A stretch of 31,233 bases of DNA from assembly GCF_001908105.1 (NCBI RefSeq), contig NZ_MKGQ01000032.1:1-31233 (forward strand). Reading direction: 5' to 3'. The notes under the pieces are model-generated. The model saw only the letters and a list, made by a program, of their open reading frames with translations. It did not search any database and was not told where the DNA came from. This DNA is from Xenorhabdus eapokensis. GTDB lineage: Bacteria; Pseudomonadota; Gammaproteobacteria; Enterobacterales; Enterobacteriaceae. A program made the translations under genes and the position numbers. This document shows, one piece after another, positions 1-8,819 of the stretch; the stretch's first letter is position 1, and every line of letters starts with the position of its first letter.

Positions 1-282
1 CAGTGGTTGTTTAACAAACCAAAGATTCGAAATCTGTTTAGCAAAATTGGCGCGTGAACCCAGCCTCGGAAACCACTCGCGCCAGTGGCTATTAAAGTAT
101 GTCCAAATGCCTTTATCTGTTGAAAATCCTAAAAATTCACCCACGACTTCCATCGTGATGGCTTCGGCATCGCTGAGTTTAGGCGGAAAGCCTCGGCTTC
201 TGAATCGTGTACCTTGCTGTAATTCTGCTAAATTTTCATCTACCCAACAAAATACCCAAATGATAAAATCTTGCTGTGACAT
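1..282 (-). CDS. IS982-family transposase, N-terminal part (runs off window)
   Basis: The minus strand from the ATG at 280-282 is open to the left edge of the window (94 codons, no stop). The product starts MSQQDFIIWVFCWVDENL and continues with a segment containing RGFPPKLSDAEAITMEVVGE. This is the characteristic N-terminal region of IS982-family DDE transposases (helical region ahead of the catalytic core). The catalytic residues would lie outside the window, so I cannot tell whether the copy is intact. The plus-strand reading frame over the same DNA is an antisense shadow. I could not fix the exact right terminal inverted repeat; it should lie within about 100 bp to the right of 282. Family assignment is by pattern recognition and fairly confident. 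Confidence 0.75.
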   Translation of the reverse strand, partial: MSQQDFIIWVFCWVDENLAELQQGTRFRSRGFPPKLSDAEAITMEVVGEFLGFSTDKGIWTYFNSHWREWFPRLGSRANFAKQISNLWFVKQPL

Positions 283-855
283 AGCCTTTTGTTCCTTTAT
301 TTCTTTTGGTTTGGTCACTTAAAGTTATAAAGGACGGGCTATGTCATTTCAACTCTCCTCGAAAGTCGAGCATCGCGTCACTATAGCTAAATTGATTCAT
401 GCGAAAGCCAGATGTATCTTTTGCCAAATGCTGTAAACATACATATCACCAATTTTGTAATCACCAAACGTTTCTGCAATCGGGGAGAGTTTTTTTGGAG
501 GAAGCAACCTTATTCTCAAATTGGAAGTAAAAGCTGGCATCAATTGATTGAAAATTGACAAAGTCACTTGCTTGGATGTCATTGACGATGGATAGTAACA
601 TCCTCTTAACAGGATGATTTTATCGAAAAATTTTCTCCGTGGAAAACGAAAATGAATTAATGATATTTTTCATACTTATTACTTCAGGCAGGGTAAGAGG
701 TTAAAAATGTATCCGTATTTCTTGACCGCTACTTAACAACTGCGGTGGCAGGGATACAACAGTAGTACACCACCGCAGGGTATTATCGTGGGTTGTCACA
801 TTTGCATCAGGTGTTTTGCAATATTCCAACACAATTCCGATTGGCTAAACTTTCC
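283..855. other. Gene-poor interval with one hairpin
   Basis: I see no convincing gene here. A 61-codon minus-strand frame at 397-582 lacks a ribosome binding site and any recognisable motif. The left part probably holds the terminal sequence of the IS982-type element. A perfect 9-bp inverted repeat, CTGCGGTGG at 740-748 and CCACCGCAG at 770-778 (loop 21), could be an RNA hairpin, but it has no T-run and is not a typical terminator. Confidence 0.4.
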
Positions 856-1344
856 TCAGTTAATTGTCATGGTTAGCTGTTGCTTGTGCTTAGCGGCTAG
901 CCCATCCTGACAAGCCTGTTCACTACCGTCACAGGTAAACTTAATTGGAATCTGACATTCTGGATATGTTGGCAAAAAATAGGTTCGCCAGACGTTATCT
1001 ATATCATTGTTATCATGATTAAATATTACACTACAGTGGATTGTATTAGAACCTTGAGAATAATCAACAGACCAGACAATATCTTTTGTTTTATCATAGC
1101 ACCCGCCAAATACATTATTACTATCTTTTATATCAAAGGATATCTCTTTTTGAGGTTTTAATTTAATGGGAGATGGTCCGGTATCATACATGCAGTCGTA
1201 GTTTGTACGTGTGATAGTCACTTCGGCAGTGTTACTATTGTTTATGAAATGCATATTATAATACGCAGAAGAAAAAGCGTTGTTTGCAAAAAACATACTG
1301 ATCAAACATAAACTATATGCTGTGTGTTTTTTAAGTGATTTCAT
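856..1344 (-). CDS. Small secreted cysteine-containing protein, function unknown
   Basis: I chose the ATG at 1342-1344 because GGAG lies about 10 nt upstream and translation then begins with a textbook Sec signal peptide. MKSLKKH gives a basic start, followed by a hydrophobic stretch YSLCLISMFF and the likely cleavage context NNAFSSAYY. A longer frame to 1452 would bury this signal. The protein has 162 residues; the mature part has six cysteines, in YDCMYD, GGCYDK, IHCSV, PECQI, FTCDG and QACQDG, an even number suited to disulfides in the periplasm or outside. It is a stand-alone gene flanked by insertion-sequence remains, so probably accessory. I do not recognise the family; a secreted effector or envelope protein is possible but unproven. 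Confidence 0.65.
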   Translation of the reverse strand: MKSLKKHTAYSLCLISMFFANNAFSSAYYNMHFINNSNTAEVTITRTNYDCMYDTGPSPIKLKPQKEISFDIKDSNNVFGGCYDKTKDIVWSVDYSQGSNTIHCSVIFNHDNNDIDNVWRTYFLPTYPECQIPIKFTCDGSEQACQDGLAAKHKQQLTMTIN

Positions 1345-1709
1345 TTCATTTTTTCTCCATATTAATAATAACATGGGCAGCAAGGTTGAAAGTTTAAAAA
1401 TGGTTATATATCTTATGAATTTAAAAATTAATCGCAGCCCATTTCTATGCAACTTGAAAAACTACGGGGATATTCATCTCCGATACTGTTAAGTATAGCA
1501 GGGCTAAATGAAAGTAAAGTTTGAGTTTGGTTTTTTATTAGGAAGTATGATGTTTTATTTATTTCATAATGTTTATTTGTTCTTTTATTAAGGATATTAC
1601 TTTATTTAAAGGAGAAGAATATTGGAAGTATATTATAAACAATATATTATGAAATAACTCAATATAAAAATAATACTGCTATATTTAAATTAAGATGACA
1701 TTACTCATC
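1345..1709. other. AT-rich intergenic region
   Basis: This stretch is very AT-rich with runs such as ATATTATAAACAATATATTA. It presumably holds the promoter of the leftward secreted-protein gene. I see no credible gene, RNA or repeat array; a short plus-strand frame at 1280-1492 is antisense to the signal peptide region and has no motif. Confidence 0.4.
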
Positions 1710-1992
1710 TAATTTAGGAATAAAAAGATTCATAGGCTTCTATTCGTTCTGTTTTTTTTCAGGTATATGGATGAGGTCAGGAACCACGGATTTTTCAGGA
1801 ACCGGAAGCTACGTTCAATTTTTTGTTGAGCTTTATAATTCTGGCTAGCAGCGTTTGTAAGATATCCTCCTGGCAGGAAAAGGCTTTTTTGCACGATTTT
1901 TCAAACGCTTTTAGCTCTTTTTCGGTTAATTTTAGCGTATTTTTCTCAAAAGTCTGCTCCTTACGTTTAGTCGCAGCTTTACTGCTGACCAG
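1710..1992 (-). pseudogene. Decayed IS1634-type transposase fragment
   Basis: Read on the minus strand from about 1989, one frame gives a lysine-rich segment with KELKAFEKSCKKAFSCQEDI and stops at 1795-1797. The next frame (about 1832-1730) contains KIERSFRFLKNPWFLTSSIY, which matches the conserved C-terminal block of IS1634/IS4-group transposases (pattern IERGFRFLK-P-F-TSS-FLK). A third frame continues with KKTERIEA. The order and content fit a single transposase C-terminal region broken by at least two frameshifts. No ends, start codon or catalytic core remain. Confidence 0.55.
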
Positions 1993-1998
1993 ACTGGA

Positions 1999-2039
1999 CT
2001 GGGAAGTGGTAGCTTATTTTAATCATTACCACTTCCCAG
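1999..2039. terminator. Perfect 12-bp stem downstream of purK
   Basis: CTGGGAAGTGGT at 1999-2010 is perfectly repeated in inverted form at 2028-2039 (loop 17), beginning 24 bp beyond the purK stop. It is well placed to end the purEK transcript. However, neither side has a good U-run, so it could instead be an insertion-sequence end or an RNA-stabilising hairpin. Confidence 0.4.
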
Positions 2040-2062
2040 AGTTGATTATCTAAAATAACCGA

Positions 2063-3136
2063 TCAGCTTAATTTCTCTTGTGCCCACTTAAGGCTGCTTT
2101 GATATTCTGCTGGTAATAGTGAAGCTAACGTTTGCAACGTCGTGTTTAATCTCCCCTTATCCGTATGAGTCACATTTAAGTGCCCCACCTTACGTCCCGG
2201 ACGAACTTCTTTTTCATACCAATGTAAATGAACCAGCGGCAAACTCAGCCATGCGGGATTTATCCCCGTGCCGATCAGGTTGATCATGACGGATGGTGCA
2301 AAGATTTCTGGTTGTGGCATAGGGAGATTCAAGATTGTCCGCAGGTGAAGTTCAAACTGGCTGATAGAAGCGCCGTTTTGCGTCCAGTGACCGCTATTGT
2401 GAACCCGCGGAGCCAGTTCATTGATCAGCAAATGATCGCCAACAATAAAGCACTCCATCGCCATAACACCAACATAGTTCAGGTGATTCATGATGGTGGA
2501 TAGCATCTGCTCTGCTTGCTGTTGAAATGGCTTATCGGCATTATTATCAGGTAAAGCAACACTGGTACGTAAAATACCTTCCTGATGCAAATTGTGAGTC
2601 AGTGTATAGAATACTGATTCACCTTTGGCATTACGGGCGCCAACCAGCGAGACTTCCCCCGAAAACGGAATACCCTGTTCTACAATACATTCACCGTAAA
2701 TTTCAGGTGGAAGAGTCGTTTCATCACCCGGCCGGATACGCCATTGGCCACGCCCGTCATAGCCTCCAGTCCGTCGCTTAACAATGATAAAATCGCCTAA
2801 TTCCGCAAATAACTGTGGCCACTGCGCGGGCGTGGAAAGCAGTTTCCACGGTGCGGTCGCTAAACCCAACATATCCATAAGCTGCTTTTGTGGTAAGCGA
2901 TCCGCCAGTTGCGGGAAAATATCGCGATTGATAAAAGCCTTATGATGAGCCAATTCGCGGGTTAGTGCGGTTTCGGGCCAACGCTCAATTTCTGCGGTGA
3001 TAATACTGCTTTGATAAGGCACCGCTTCCGGTTCGGCATCCAATCCAACAGGATAAACAGTAATTGCCAATGGTTCACCAGCTTGACGTAGCATTCTGCC
3101 TAACTGACCATTTCCCAATACACAAACAGGCTTCAT
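2063..3136 (-). CDS. purK: N5-carboxyaminoimidazole ribonucleotide synthase
   Basis: PurK uses ATP and bicarbonate to carboxylate AIR to N5-CAIR in cytosolic de novo purine synthesis; PurE then converts the product. The 357-residue protein is full length (the family is about 355). It opens with the nucleotide-binding motif [11 protein letters not shown] and shows ATP-grasp signatures: [14 protein letters not shown] (about residues 120-133), [14 protein letters not shown] (about 153-166) and [16 protein letters not shown] (about 238-253, metal and ATP ligands). The ATG overlaps the purE stop in an ATGA tetranucleotide, so the two are translationally coupled. Expression should come from the PurR-controlled promoter ahead of purE or from upstream read-through. 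Confidence 0.97.
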   Translation of the reverse strand: MKPVCVLGNGQLGRMLRQAGEPLAITVYPVGLDAEPEAVPYQSSIITAEIERWPETALTRELAHHKAFINRDIFPQLADRLPQKQLMDMLGLATAPWKLLSTPAQWPQLFAELGDFIIVKRRTGGYDGRGQWRIRPGDETTLPPEIYGECIVEQGIPFSGEVSLVGARNAKGESVFYTLTHNLHQEGILRTSVALPDNNADKPFQQQAEQMLSTIMNHLNYVGVMAMECFIVGDHLLINELAPRVHNSGHWTQNGASISQFELHLRTILNLPMPQPEIFAPSVMINLIGTGINPAWLSLPLVHLHWYEKEVRPGRKVGHLNVTHTDKGRLNTTLQTLASLLPAEYQSSLKWAQEKLS

Positions 3137-3699
3137 GCATCCTCCCGTGGATCTGGGTTATCCAAAACAGCCTGGGTTTGTGCGCTACGCCAATCTGATA
3201 AACGTTGAAACAGCGCACTATCATGCAATGCCAGAACCTGGGCAGCCAGTAATGCGGCATTTGCTGCTCCTGCCTTGCCGATAGCCAATGTACCAACGGG
3301 GATACCCTTTGGCATTTGGACAATAGAATACAGGCTATCGACACCGTTAAGTGCAGCGCTTTGTACCGGAACGCCAAATACAGGCACTAAGGTCTTGGCT
3401 GCCAGCATTCCCGGTAAATGTGCTGCTCCACCTGCACCAGCGATAATGACATCAAAACCGTTTTCTTTCGCCTGTTCTGCAAAACGAAAAAGTTTATCTG
3501 GTGTTCGGTGTGCCGAAACAATTTCAATATGAAAAGGAATAGCGAGTTCGGTCAGGATATCGGCTGCATGTTGCATTGTTGCCCAGTCGCTTTTAGAACC
3601 CATGACAATGGCAATTTTGGCGTGGTTTTGGGGTTCTATTTCTGTTGGAAAAGTCATTGTCGGAGTAATAGCTGTTGTGGGATCAGAGCTGGACGTCAT
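3133..3699 (-). CDS. purE: N5-carboxyaminoimidazole ribonucleotide mutase
   Basis: PurE moves the carboxyl group of N5-CAIR to C4 to give CAIR in purine synthesis. The class I PurE motifs are all present: [24 protein letters not shown] (catalytic histidine in SAHRTP) and [13 protein letters not shown]. At 188 residues it is about 19 longer than the E. coli enzyme. The extra length is an N-terminal Thr/Pro/Ser-rich stretch before KIAIVMG. A later in-frame ATG (residue 15) could also serve as start, but the ATG at 3697-3699 is the outermost in-frame start beyond the promoter. It overlaps purK by 4 nt. A strong PurR box and promoter lie 60-100 bp upstream. Confidence 0.96.
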   Translation of the reverse strand: MTSSSDPTTAITPTMTFPTEIEPQNHAKIAIVMGSKSDWATMQHAADILTELAIPFHIEIVSAHRTPDKLFRFAEQAKENGFDVIIAGAGGAAHLPGMLAAKTLVPVFGVPVQSAALNGVDSLYSIVQMPKGIPVGTLAIGKAGAANAALLAAQVLALHDSALFQRLSDWRSAQTQAVLDNPDPREDA

Positions 3700-3758
3700 A
3701 AATCAGATGCTCCTGTATTGGGTGTCTACCAGAACAAAGATGAAATTTCAGACGGCGG

Positions 3759-3787
3759 ATCATATCACGCTAATTGCACAAGGAAAA
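3759..3787 (-). promoter_or_regulatory. Promoter of purEK
   Basis: On the minus strand TTTTCC (3782-3787) and TATGAT (3759-3764) are separated by 17 bp, giving a sigma-70 promoter about 60 bp upstream of the purE start. The -35 hexamer is embedded in the PurR box, as in the E. coli purEK promoter. Confidence 0.7.
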
Positions 3788-3796
3788 CGTTTGCGT
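3781..3796 (-). promoter_or_regulatory. PurR operator
   Basis: The plus-strand sequence AGGAAAACGTTTGCGT matches the PurR palindrome ACGCAAACGTTTGCGT at 14 of 16 positions, including the central CG and flanking AAA/TTT. It overlaps the -35 of the purE promoter, so repression by PurR with guanine or hypoxanthine is the expected control. Confidence 0.85.
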
Positions 3797-3837
3797 CGTT
3801 TGATTTGTCGATTTTTTACAAAATAGGCGAAAGGGAT

Positions 3838-4560
3838 TTATAAGGGAAAAGATATCAGTTCAATCCCCGTTTCTGTCACTTTGAACATTGAACCTTGGTC
3901 ATGCCATGCCCCTAATACACCGCGATGCATGGTTTTATCGCCAGACTGAATATCGTGTATTGCGGGGCGGTGAGTATGCCCGTGAATTATCCAATCTGCC
4001 TGATATCTTTTAAAATGCTCGATAACAGCCTCTTGATTAACATCCATGATAGACGCCGATTTTTGGCTGTTAGCATATTGGCTACCCGCTCGCATTTTGG
4101 CTGCAATTTTCAAGCGGATAAATAAAGGGAGAAGCAGGAATAGCCGTTGTATCCACGGAGTATGTACTCGCTTACGATACTGCTGATAGTTGATATCATC
4201 GGTGCATAGCGTGTCGCCATGCAAAATCAGAATACGTTTATCGTGTAGTTCCAGCACTTTTTCCTGTGGCAGCAGAATCAAGCCGCTCTCTCTGGCAAAA
4301 TGGGAGCCGAGCAGAAAATCACGATTGCCGTGAATGAAATAACAGGGAATACCTTGTTGTTTCAATTCATTAAGTGCTTTGGCGATTTTAATATGCAATG
4401 GGTTGGGGTCATCATCACCAATCCAGTAATCAAAAAAATCACCGAGGATATAAAGACTTTCAGCGTGGATTGCATCCTCACGTAAAAAACGCAGAAAACC
4501 GGCAGTAATTGCCGGCTCTTGTTCACTGAGATGCAAGTCTGCAATAAACAGTGTAGTCAT
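3838..4560 (-). CDS. lpxH: UDP-2,3-diacylglucosamine diphosphatase
   Basis: LpxH hydrolyses UDP-2,3-diacylglucosamine to lipid X and UMP in lipid A synthesis, acting at the inner face of the inner membrane. The 240-residue protein is of normal length and carries the full calcineurin-like metallophosphatase set: FIADLHLS (D and H near residues 6-10), [14 protein letters not shown] (about 39-52), [11 protein letters not shown] (about 75-85), [12 protein letters not shown] (about 111-122) and [10 protein letters not shown] (about 190-199). It lies 17 bp after ppiB and reads towards purE, the classical ppiB-lpxH-purE-purK order. Confidence 0.97.
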   Translation of the reverse strand: MTTLFIADLHLSEQEPAITAGFLRFLREDAIHAESLYILGDFFDYWIGDDDPNPLHIKIAKALNELKQQGIPCYFIHGNRDFLLGSHFARESGLILLPQEKVLELHDKRILILHGDTLCTDDINYQQYRKRVHTPWIQRLFLLLPLFIRLKIAAKMRAGSQYANSQKSASIMDVNQEAVIEHFKRYQADWIIHGHTHRPAIHDIQSGDKTMHRGVLGAWHDQGSMFKVTETGIELISFPL

Positions 4561-4577
4561 ATAGCGTCTAACAGTAA

Positions 4578-5072
4578 TTATTCGCCAACAGTAACACGTT
4601 CAATGATCACATCTTCATGTGGCACATCTTGGTGCATCCCGCTGCGGCCAGTGGAAACGCCTTTGATTTTATCAACGACGTCCATGCCTTCAACGACTTC
4701 GGCAAATACGCAATAACCCCATCCATCTGGACGCTCTGAACGGAAGTTCAGGAAATCATTATCGACAACGTTAATGAAAAACTGAGCAGTGGCAGAATGT
4801 GGATCATTGGTGCGTGCCATAGCGATAGTGCCACGGCTGTTTTTCAGGCCATTGTTGGCTTCGTTTTTGACAGGAGCTTTAGTCGTTTTCTGCTTCATAC
4901 CGGGTTCAAAGCCACCGCCTTGAATCATGAAGTCATTGATAACACGGTGAAAAATTGTGTTGTCATAAAAACCTTCCGAGCAGTAACTCAGGAAGTTTTC
5001 AACAGTTACAGGTGCTTTATCAGCGAATGTTTTGATTACGATATCGCCAAAATTGGTGTGGAAAGTCACCAT
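4578..5072 (-). CDS. ppiB: Cytoplasmic peptidyl-prolyl cis-trans isomerase B (cyclophilin)
   Basis: This cyclophilin accelerates proline isomerisation in cytosolic protein folding. At 164 residues it equals the E. coli PpiB length and starts directly with [16 protein letters not shown], without a signal peptide, which separates it from periplasmic PpiA. Active-site motifs are present: [13 protein letters not shown] (catalytic arginine of FHR), [19 protein letters not shown] and [20 protein letters not shown] lies about 9 nt before the ATG. It is the first gene of the leftward operon and divergent from cysS. Confidence 0.96.
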   Translation of the reverse strand: MVTFHTNFGDIVIKTFADKAPVTVENFLSYCSEGFYDNTIFHRVINDFMIQGGGFEPGMKQKTTKAPVKNEANNGLKNSRGTIAMARTNDPHSATAQFFINVVDNDFLNFRSERPDGWGYCVFAEVVEGMDVVDKIKGVSTGRSGMHQDVPHEDVIIERVTVGE

Positions 5073-5133
5073 AATAAAAATCCTAGTAATAGTTTTGATT
5101 GACCCTGTAATTAGGGGATTCGGAACAACCGCT

Positions 5134-5162
5134 GTTATATCATATCTCAGATTTTGAGTCAG
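5134..5162 (-). promoter_or_regulatory. Likely ppiB promoter
   Basis: Minus-strand CTGACT (5157-5162) and TATAAC (5134-5139) with a 17-bp spacer form a sigma-70-like promoter about 60 bp upstream of ppiB. Confidence 0.55.
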
Positions 5163-5201
5163 TACTCTGGAACTGTATCAGAACAGGGAGCTTACGGCAC
5201 T

Positions 5202-5215
5202 TGCAATGCATTGCA
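5202..5215. repeat. 14-bp perfect palindrome between divergent ppiB and cysS
   Basis: TGCAATGCATTGCA is fully self-complementary and sits between the two divergent promoters, about 40 bp upstream of the ppiB -35 element. It has the shape of a dimeric regulator site, but I cannot name the regulator. Confidence 0.4.
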
Positions 5216-5260
5216 TATCAAGGTGAAATATCGTGTCTGGCTTCTCTATATTCTTGTTTA

Positions 5261-5289
5261 TTTATCTTGCTGATAAAGAAGCCTATAAT
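5261..5289 (+). promoter_or_regulatory. Possible cysS promoter
   Basis: A consensus -10 TATAAT (5284-5289) lies 55 bp upstream of cysS. The best-spaced -35 is weak (TTTATC at 5261-5266, 17-bp spacer), so the assignment rests on the -10 element. Confidence 0.45.
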
Positions 5290-5344
5290 CAGCCAATTCA
5301 TTTGATTTTATTACACGTACATTAATTTTTACGGAAACCCACTG

Positions 5345-6727
5345 ATGCTAAAAATTTTCAACACTCTCAGCCGTCAAAAAGAAGAATTTAAGCCGATTCA
5401 CGAAGGAAAGGTGGGCATGTACGTGTGTGGCATTACCATTTATGACTTGTGTCATATTGGTCATGGCAGAACATTTGTGGCATTTGATGTGATTGCCCGT
5501 TATCTGCGTTATCTGGGATATGACCTGACATATGTCCGTAACGTTACTGACGTGGATGACAAAATTATTAAACGCGCCATCGAAAATAATGAAAGTTGTG
5601 ACGATTTGACCGCGCGCATGTTGGCCGAAATGCACAGTGATTTTGATGCATTGAATATTCTGCGCCCTGATTTAGAACCTCGTGCAACGCAACATATCCC
5701 AGAGATCATTGCAATCACAGAAGAGCTGATTAAGCGCGAGCACGCTTATGTTGCCGCTAATGGTGACGTCATGTTCTCCATTGACACCAATCCTAATTAT
5801 GGCCTGCTTTCCCGCCAGGATTTGGAACAATTGCAGGCTGGTGCTCGTGTTGAAGTGGCAGATGTAAAACGTAATCCGATGGATTTTGTATTATGGAAAA
5901 TGTCCAAACCGGGTGAGCCGAGTTGGGAATCTCCGTGGGGAGCAGGCCGTCCGGGTTGGCATATTGAATGTTCTGCTATGAACGGTAAAACGCTGGGTCA
6001 CCACTTTGATATCCACGGTGGTGGTTCTGATTTGATGTTTCCGCACCACGAAAATGAGATTACACAATCCACTTGTGCCCATGATGGTCCTTACGTCAAT
6101 TATTGGATGCATTCCGGCATGGTTATGGTAGATAAAGAGAAGATGTCCAAGTCATTGAATAACTTCTTTACTATCCGTGATGTGCTGGCATATTACGATG
6201 CTGAGACCGTGCGTTATTTCTTATTATCCGGTCACTATCGTAGCCAATTGAATTATACGGAAGAGAACCTGAAACAGGCGCGCACCTCTCTTGAACGTCT
6301 GTATACTTCCCTGCGTGGTACAGATAAATCAGCCCAACCTGCTGGTGGCGACGCATTTGAAGCCCGTTTCGTTGAAGCAATGAACGATGATTTCAACACA
6401 CCGGAAGCGTATTCAGCCTTATTTGATATGGCGCGTGAGCTTAATCGACTGAAAACAGAAGACATGACCACAGCTAATGGTCTGGCGGCAAGATTACGCA
6501 AATTGGCCGGTATTCTTGGTCTTTTGGAACAAGAACCAGAACACTTTTTGCAAGGCGGGGCACAGGCGGACGACGATATTGCCCGAATCGAAGCATTAAT
6601 CAAACAGCGTAACGACGCTCGTAAAAACAAAGAGTGGGCATTGGCTGATGCGGCGCGTGATCAGTTAAATGACATGGGAATTGAGCTGGAAGATGGTCCA
6701 CAAGGAACAACATGGCGTCGTAAATAA
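5345..6727 (+). CDS. cysS: Cysteinyl-tRNA synthetase
   Basis: CysS charges tRNA-Cys with cysteine in the cytosol. The protein has 460 residues against 461 in E. coli. Class I signatures are clear: the HIGH motif in [10 protein letters not shown] (about residues 37-46) and the KMSKS loop in [13 protein letters not shown] (about 265-277). The catalytic zinc ligands are visible in [19 protein letters not shown] and FPHHENE. The C-terminal helical domain with tRNA-binding basic residues is complete. It stands alone, divergent from ppiB, and is followed by a strong terminator. Confidence 0.98.
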   Translation: MLKIFNTLSRQKEEFKPIHEGKVGMYVCGITIYDLCHIGHGRTFVAFDVIARYLRYLGYDLTYVRNVTDVDDKIIKRAIENNESCDDLTARMLAEMHSDFDALNILRPDLEPRATQHIPEIIAITEELIKREHAYVAANGDVMFSIDTNPNYGLLSRQDLEQLQAGARVEVADVKRNPMDFVLWKMSKPGEPSWESPWGAGRPGWHIECSAMNGKTLGHHFDIHGGGSDLMFPHHENEITQSTCAHDGPYVNYWMHSGMVMVDKEKMSKSLNNFFTIRDVLAYYDAETVRYFLLSGHYRSQLNYTEENLKQARTSLERLYTSLRGTDKSAQPAGGDAFEARFVEAMNDDFNTPEAYSALFDMARELNRLKTEDMTTANGLAARLRKLAGILGLLEQEPEHFLQGGAQADDDIARIEALIKQRNDARKNKEWALADAARDQLNDMGIELEDGPQGTTWRRK

Positions 6728-6752
6728 TCGATTTTTGATTTATTGAACACCA

Positions 6753-6785
6753 GAACCGCCCCTTCGACGGGCGGTTCATTTTTTT
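6753..6785 (+). terminator. Intrinsic terminator of cysS
   Basis: GAACCGCCC (6753-6761) pairs perfectly with GGGCGGTTC (6769-6777), followed by a T-run at 6779-6785. It begins 25 bp after the cysS stop. Confidence 0.93.
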
Positions 6786-6819
6786 AATGTCTTTGCGCTT
6801 TCATAGCGGGATTTTTTAG

Positions 6820-6858
6820 TTGTAGTACTGGGTTGTAGTACTGGATTGTAGTACTTGC
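6820..6858. repeat. Three tandem copies of a 13-bp repeat
   Basis: TTGTAGTACTGGG, TTGTAGTACTGGA and TTGTAGTACTTGC follow one another with a strict 13-bp period just after the cysS terminator. The core TTGTAGTACT is identical in all three and contains the palindrome AGTACT. It may be an operator array or simple slippage; no gene uses it obviously. Confidence 0.8.
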
Positions 6859-6892
6859 GTATAAATGAGCGGAATAAAAACCGGCAGATTTA

Positions 6893-7126
6893 TTAATGAC
6901 GACTTAAGTGCTTAGGATAGAAAGCATTTCCAGCGTGATACGTGACTTTTCCAGAAACTACATCCCTCTTCATGGCAACGAAGGAAGAATTACTCAGATG
7001 CTCTGGTATTTGATGTGTGCTATCACTGGAAGCCGGATTAAGAAGAGAAATTTTTACTCTACGTTTAGAATTACTTAATTTATAAGGCAAACCTAACAAC
7101 CTTCTTGCAGCTCTATTACTTAACAT
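6893..7126 (-). CDS. Small basic hypothetical protein
   Basis: This 77-residue frame starts at an ATG preceded by CGGAG about 7 nt upstream, which is the main reason to believe it. The product begins MLSNRAARRLLGLPYKLS, is rich in Arg, Lys and Ser, and has no transmembrane segment or cysteine. It lies alone between the cysS terminator and an AT-rich gap in a chromosomal spot that is usually compact, so it may be an accessory gene or a remnant. I do not recognise a family; a spurious frame remains possible. Confidence 0.4.
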   Translation of the reverse strand: MLSNRAARRLLGLPYKLSNSKRRVKISLLNPASSDSTHQIPEHLSNSSFVAMKRDVVSGKVTYHAGNAFYPKHLSRH

Positions 7127-7468
7127 AATTAACTCCGTTTCAGTTGTACATAAGCTTCCCAGTATAGCGACTTATTAGAAAATTGATATGATTGTTTGTT
7201 AATATATCGTCAATGTCACATATCTTGCCAATAAGACCAGATAACTCTGTAACCAGAAAAATGATATTGTGGTACTTATTTTTATCTACTCGTACTGTGG
7301 GGCTCTTGAGGGTTTTTATATTAGAATAAATTGTAAATCAAGATGGTCAGGATATCTGCCAATAATATTGATCTTATTATTGATATAATATTGCTTAATA
7401 TTTATATATCACCTGACTTTGGTTTATATAAATCAGTGATAAAAAATAACAAAATTATATTTATGAAT
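7127..7468. other. AT-rich intergenic region
   Basis: I see no gene in this stretch. It contains many short AT palindromes and presumably the promoter of the small leftward frame at 6893-7126. Confidence 0.4.
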
Positions 7469-7506
7469 AAAAAAAACAGTACCTTAATACACAAGGTACT
7501 GTTTTT
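7464..7506 (-). terminator. Terminator of folD-ybcJ (also usable in the other direction)
   Basis: A perfect 14-bp stem, AAAAACAGTACCTT (7472-7485) with AAGGTACTGTTTTT (7493-7506), has a 7-nt loop. On the minus strand it is followed by a continued T-run, and it begins 36 bp past the ybcJ stop. Confidence 0.92.
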
Positions 7507-7541
7507 CTGAAAAGTATTAGAGGTAATGTTTGCCTACTGAT

Positions 7542-7757
7542 TTACTCTTCAACGCGAACAGATCCGCCATTAAAGGCAACAACTTTACCGGCGGTAATTT
7601 TGCAGCGTTTACGAGTTTCGAGTTGGCTATCAACTTGTACCAAACCTTCTGCAATCACGGCTTTCGCCGCAGCACCACTCTCACACCATCCTTGAAATTT
7701 CAACAAATCACATAACTCGACATAAGGGTGGCCATCTAAATAAAAAATTTCCATCAA
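7542..7757 (-). CDS. ybcJ: Ribosome-associated S4-like RNA-binding protein YbcJ
   Basis: This 71-residue protein is an S4-fold RNA-binding domain of the YbcJ family, also annotated as ribosome-associated. The S4 pattern is visible in [19 protein letters not shown] (first helices), [10 protein letters not shown] and [14 protein letters not shown]. Its precise role is not established. The ATG overlaps the folD stop by 4 nt (7754-7757), so the two are translationally coupled, as in E. coli. A second in-frame ATG directly follows the first, so the product may be one residue shorter. Confidence 0.93.
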   Translation of the reverse strand: MMEIFYLDGHPYVELCDLLKFQGWCESGAAAKAVIAEGLVQVDSQLETRKRCKITAGKVVAFNGGSVRVEE

Positions 7758-8629
7758 TAACCTTCAGTTGTATCTACATCATGATATTCCTCGCAAGCTT
7801 GCAAGGTATTTTGAATCAATGTCGCAACGGTCATAGGTCCGACACCACCAGGCACAGGGGAGATCCAACTGGCGCGTTCTGACGCCTTATCGAAATCCAC
7901 ATCACCGATGACTTTGCCATTTTCCAGCCGATTAATGCCAACATCAATCACAATTGCACCCGGCTTAATCCACTCACCAGGAATAAAGTTTGGCTTACCA
8001 ACAGCAACGACCAGTAAATCCGCTTGTTCGACATGCTGACGTAAATTTTTGGTAAAGCGATGCGTTACTGTGGTTGTACACCCTGCCAGCAGCAATTCAA
8101 GGCTCATCGGGCGCCCAACGATATTAGAAGCACCGATAATAACGGCATTTAACCCATAAGTATTGATATTGCAGCGTTCAAGTAAAGTTACAATGCCACG
8201 GGGAGTACAAGGGCGCAGTTTCGGGGCGCGCTGGCATAGACGGCCAATATTATAAGGGTGAAAACCATCCACATCCTTATCGGGATGAATGCGTTCCAAT
8301 ACTTTGACATTATCAATGCCGGCAGGTAAAGGGAGTTGAACTAAAATACCATCGATTTGCGTATCGGCGTTCAGAGCATCTATTAGGGAAAGTAATTCAG
8401 CTTCGCTGGTAGTATCAGGTAGGTCATAAGAACGGGACATAAACCCGACTTCTTCACAGGCACGGCGTTTGCTGGCGACATAAATTTGAGAAGCAGGGTT
8501 TTCTCCTACTAAAACGACGGCAAGACCTGGCGCTCGTTTTCCGGCAGCAACACGCTGCCTGACTTTTTCTGCAACTTCGTTTCTGATTGTCTGCGCAATC
8601 GTTTTCCCATCAATAATTTTTGCTGACAT
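7754..8629 (-). CDS. folD: Methylenetetrahydrofolate dehydrogenase / methenyltetrahydrofolate cyclohydrolase
   Basis: FolD interconverts 5,10-methylene-THF, 5,10-methenyl-THF and 10-formyl-THF in cytosolic one-carbon metabolism, so it supplies purine synthesis and initiator formylation. The 291-residue protein is full length (E. coli 288). Motifs are [14 protein letters not shown] (catalytic lysine in the YxxxK-type site, about residues 50-63), [10 protein letters not shown] (about 98-107), the NADP-binding [12 protein letters not shown] (about 163-174) and the C-terminal [14 protein letters not shown]. It lies upstream of ybcJ and close to argU, the enterobacterial arrangement. Confidence 0.98.
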   Translation of the reverse strand: MSAKIIDGKTIAQTIRNEVAEKVRQRVAAGKRAPGLAVVLVGENPASQIYVASKRRACEEVGFMSRSYDLPDTTSEAELLSLIDALNADTQIDGILVQLPLPAGIDNVKVLERIHPDKDVDGFHPYNIGRLCQRAPKLRPCTPRGIVTLLERCNINTYGLNAVIIGASNIVGRPMSLELLLAGCTTTVTHRFTKNLRQHVEQADLLVVAVGKPNFIPGEWIKPGAIVIDVGINRLENGKVIGDVDFDKASERASWISPVPGGVGPMTVATLIQNTLQACEEYHDVDTTEGY

Positions 8630-8650
8630 GTATTTAAGATTCCACTATCA

Positions 8651-8678
8651 AGTATAGGAATGGGGACTATTTTGTCAG
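8651..8678 (-). promoter_or_regulatory. folD promoter
   Basis: Minus-strand CTGACA (8673-8678) and TATACT (8651-8656) with a 16-bp spacer lie about 20 bp before the folD start, giving a short leader. Confidence 0.65.
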
Positions 8679-8740
8679 AACATGAACCGCCTGTCAGTTT
8701 TATTAATAATCATAAAATGAACATATGAGCGAAAAGGGCA

Positions 8741-8768
8741 TTGACTCATTCAATTATGCCCGTATAAT
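8741..8768 (+). promoter_or_regulatory. argU promoter
   Basis: TTGACT (8741-8746) and consensus TATAAT (8763-8768) with a 16-bp spacer are followed by a GC-rich discriminator, CCGGTGCTGCG, typical of stable-RNA promoters. The expected transcript start is about 45 nt before the tRNA. Confidence 0.85.
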
Positions 8769-8819
8769 CCGGTGCTGCGTTAAGGCATTAATAATGTTTC
8801 TTATTCTATATACCATAAT

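Noticed and set aside
47..322. Plus-strand open frame of 91 codons
   Set aside because: It is antisense to the IS982-family transposase, whose protein sequence is recognisable on the minus strand.
397..582. Minus-strand frame of 61 codons
   Set aside because: There is no ribosome binding site, no recognisable motif and no conserved context; left as part of a gene-poor interval.
1823..2053. Plus-strand frame of 76 codons
   Set aside because: It is antisense to the decayed IS1634-type transposase and runs through the inverted repeat after purK.
3418..3843. Plus-strand frame of 141 codons over purE
   Set aside because: It is antisense to purE and its PurR-controlled promoter; the purE protein is unmistakable.
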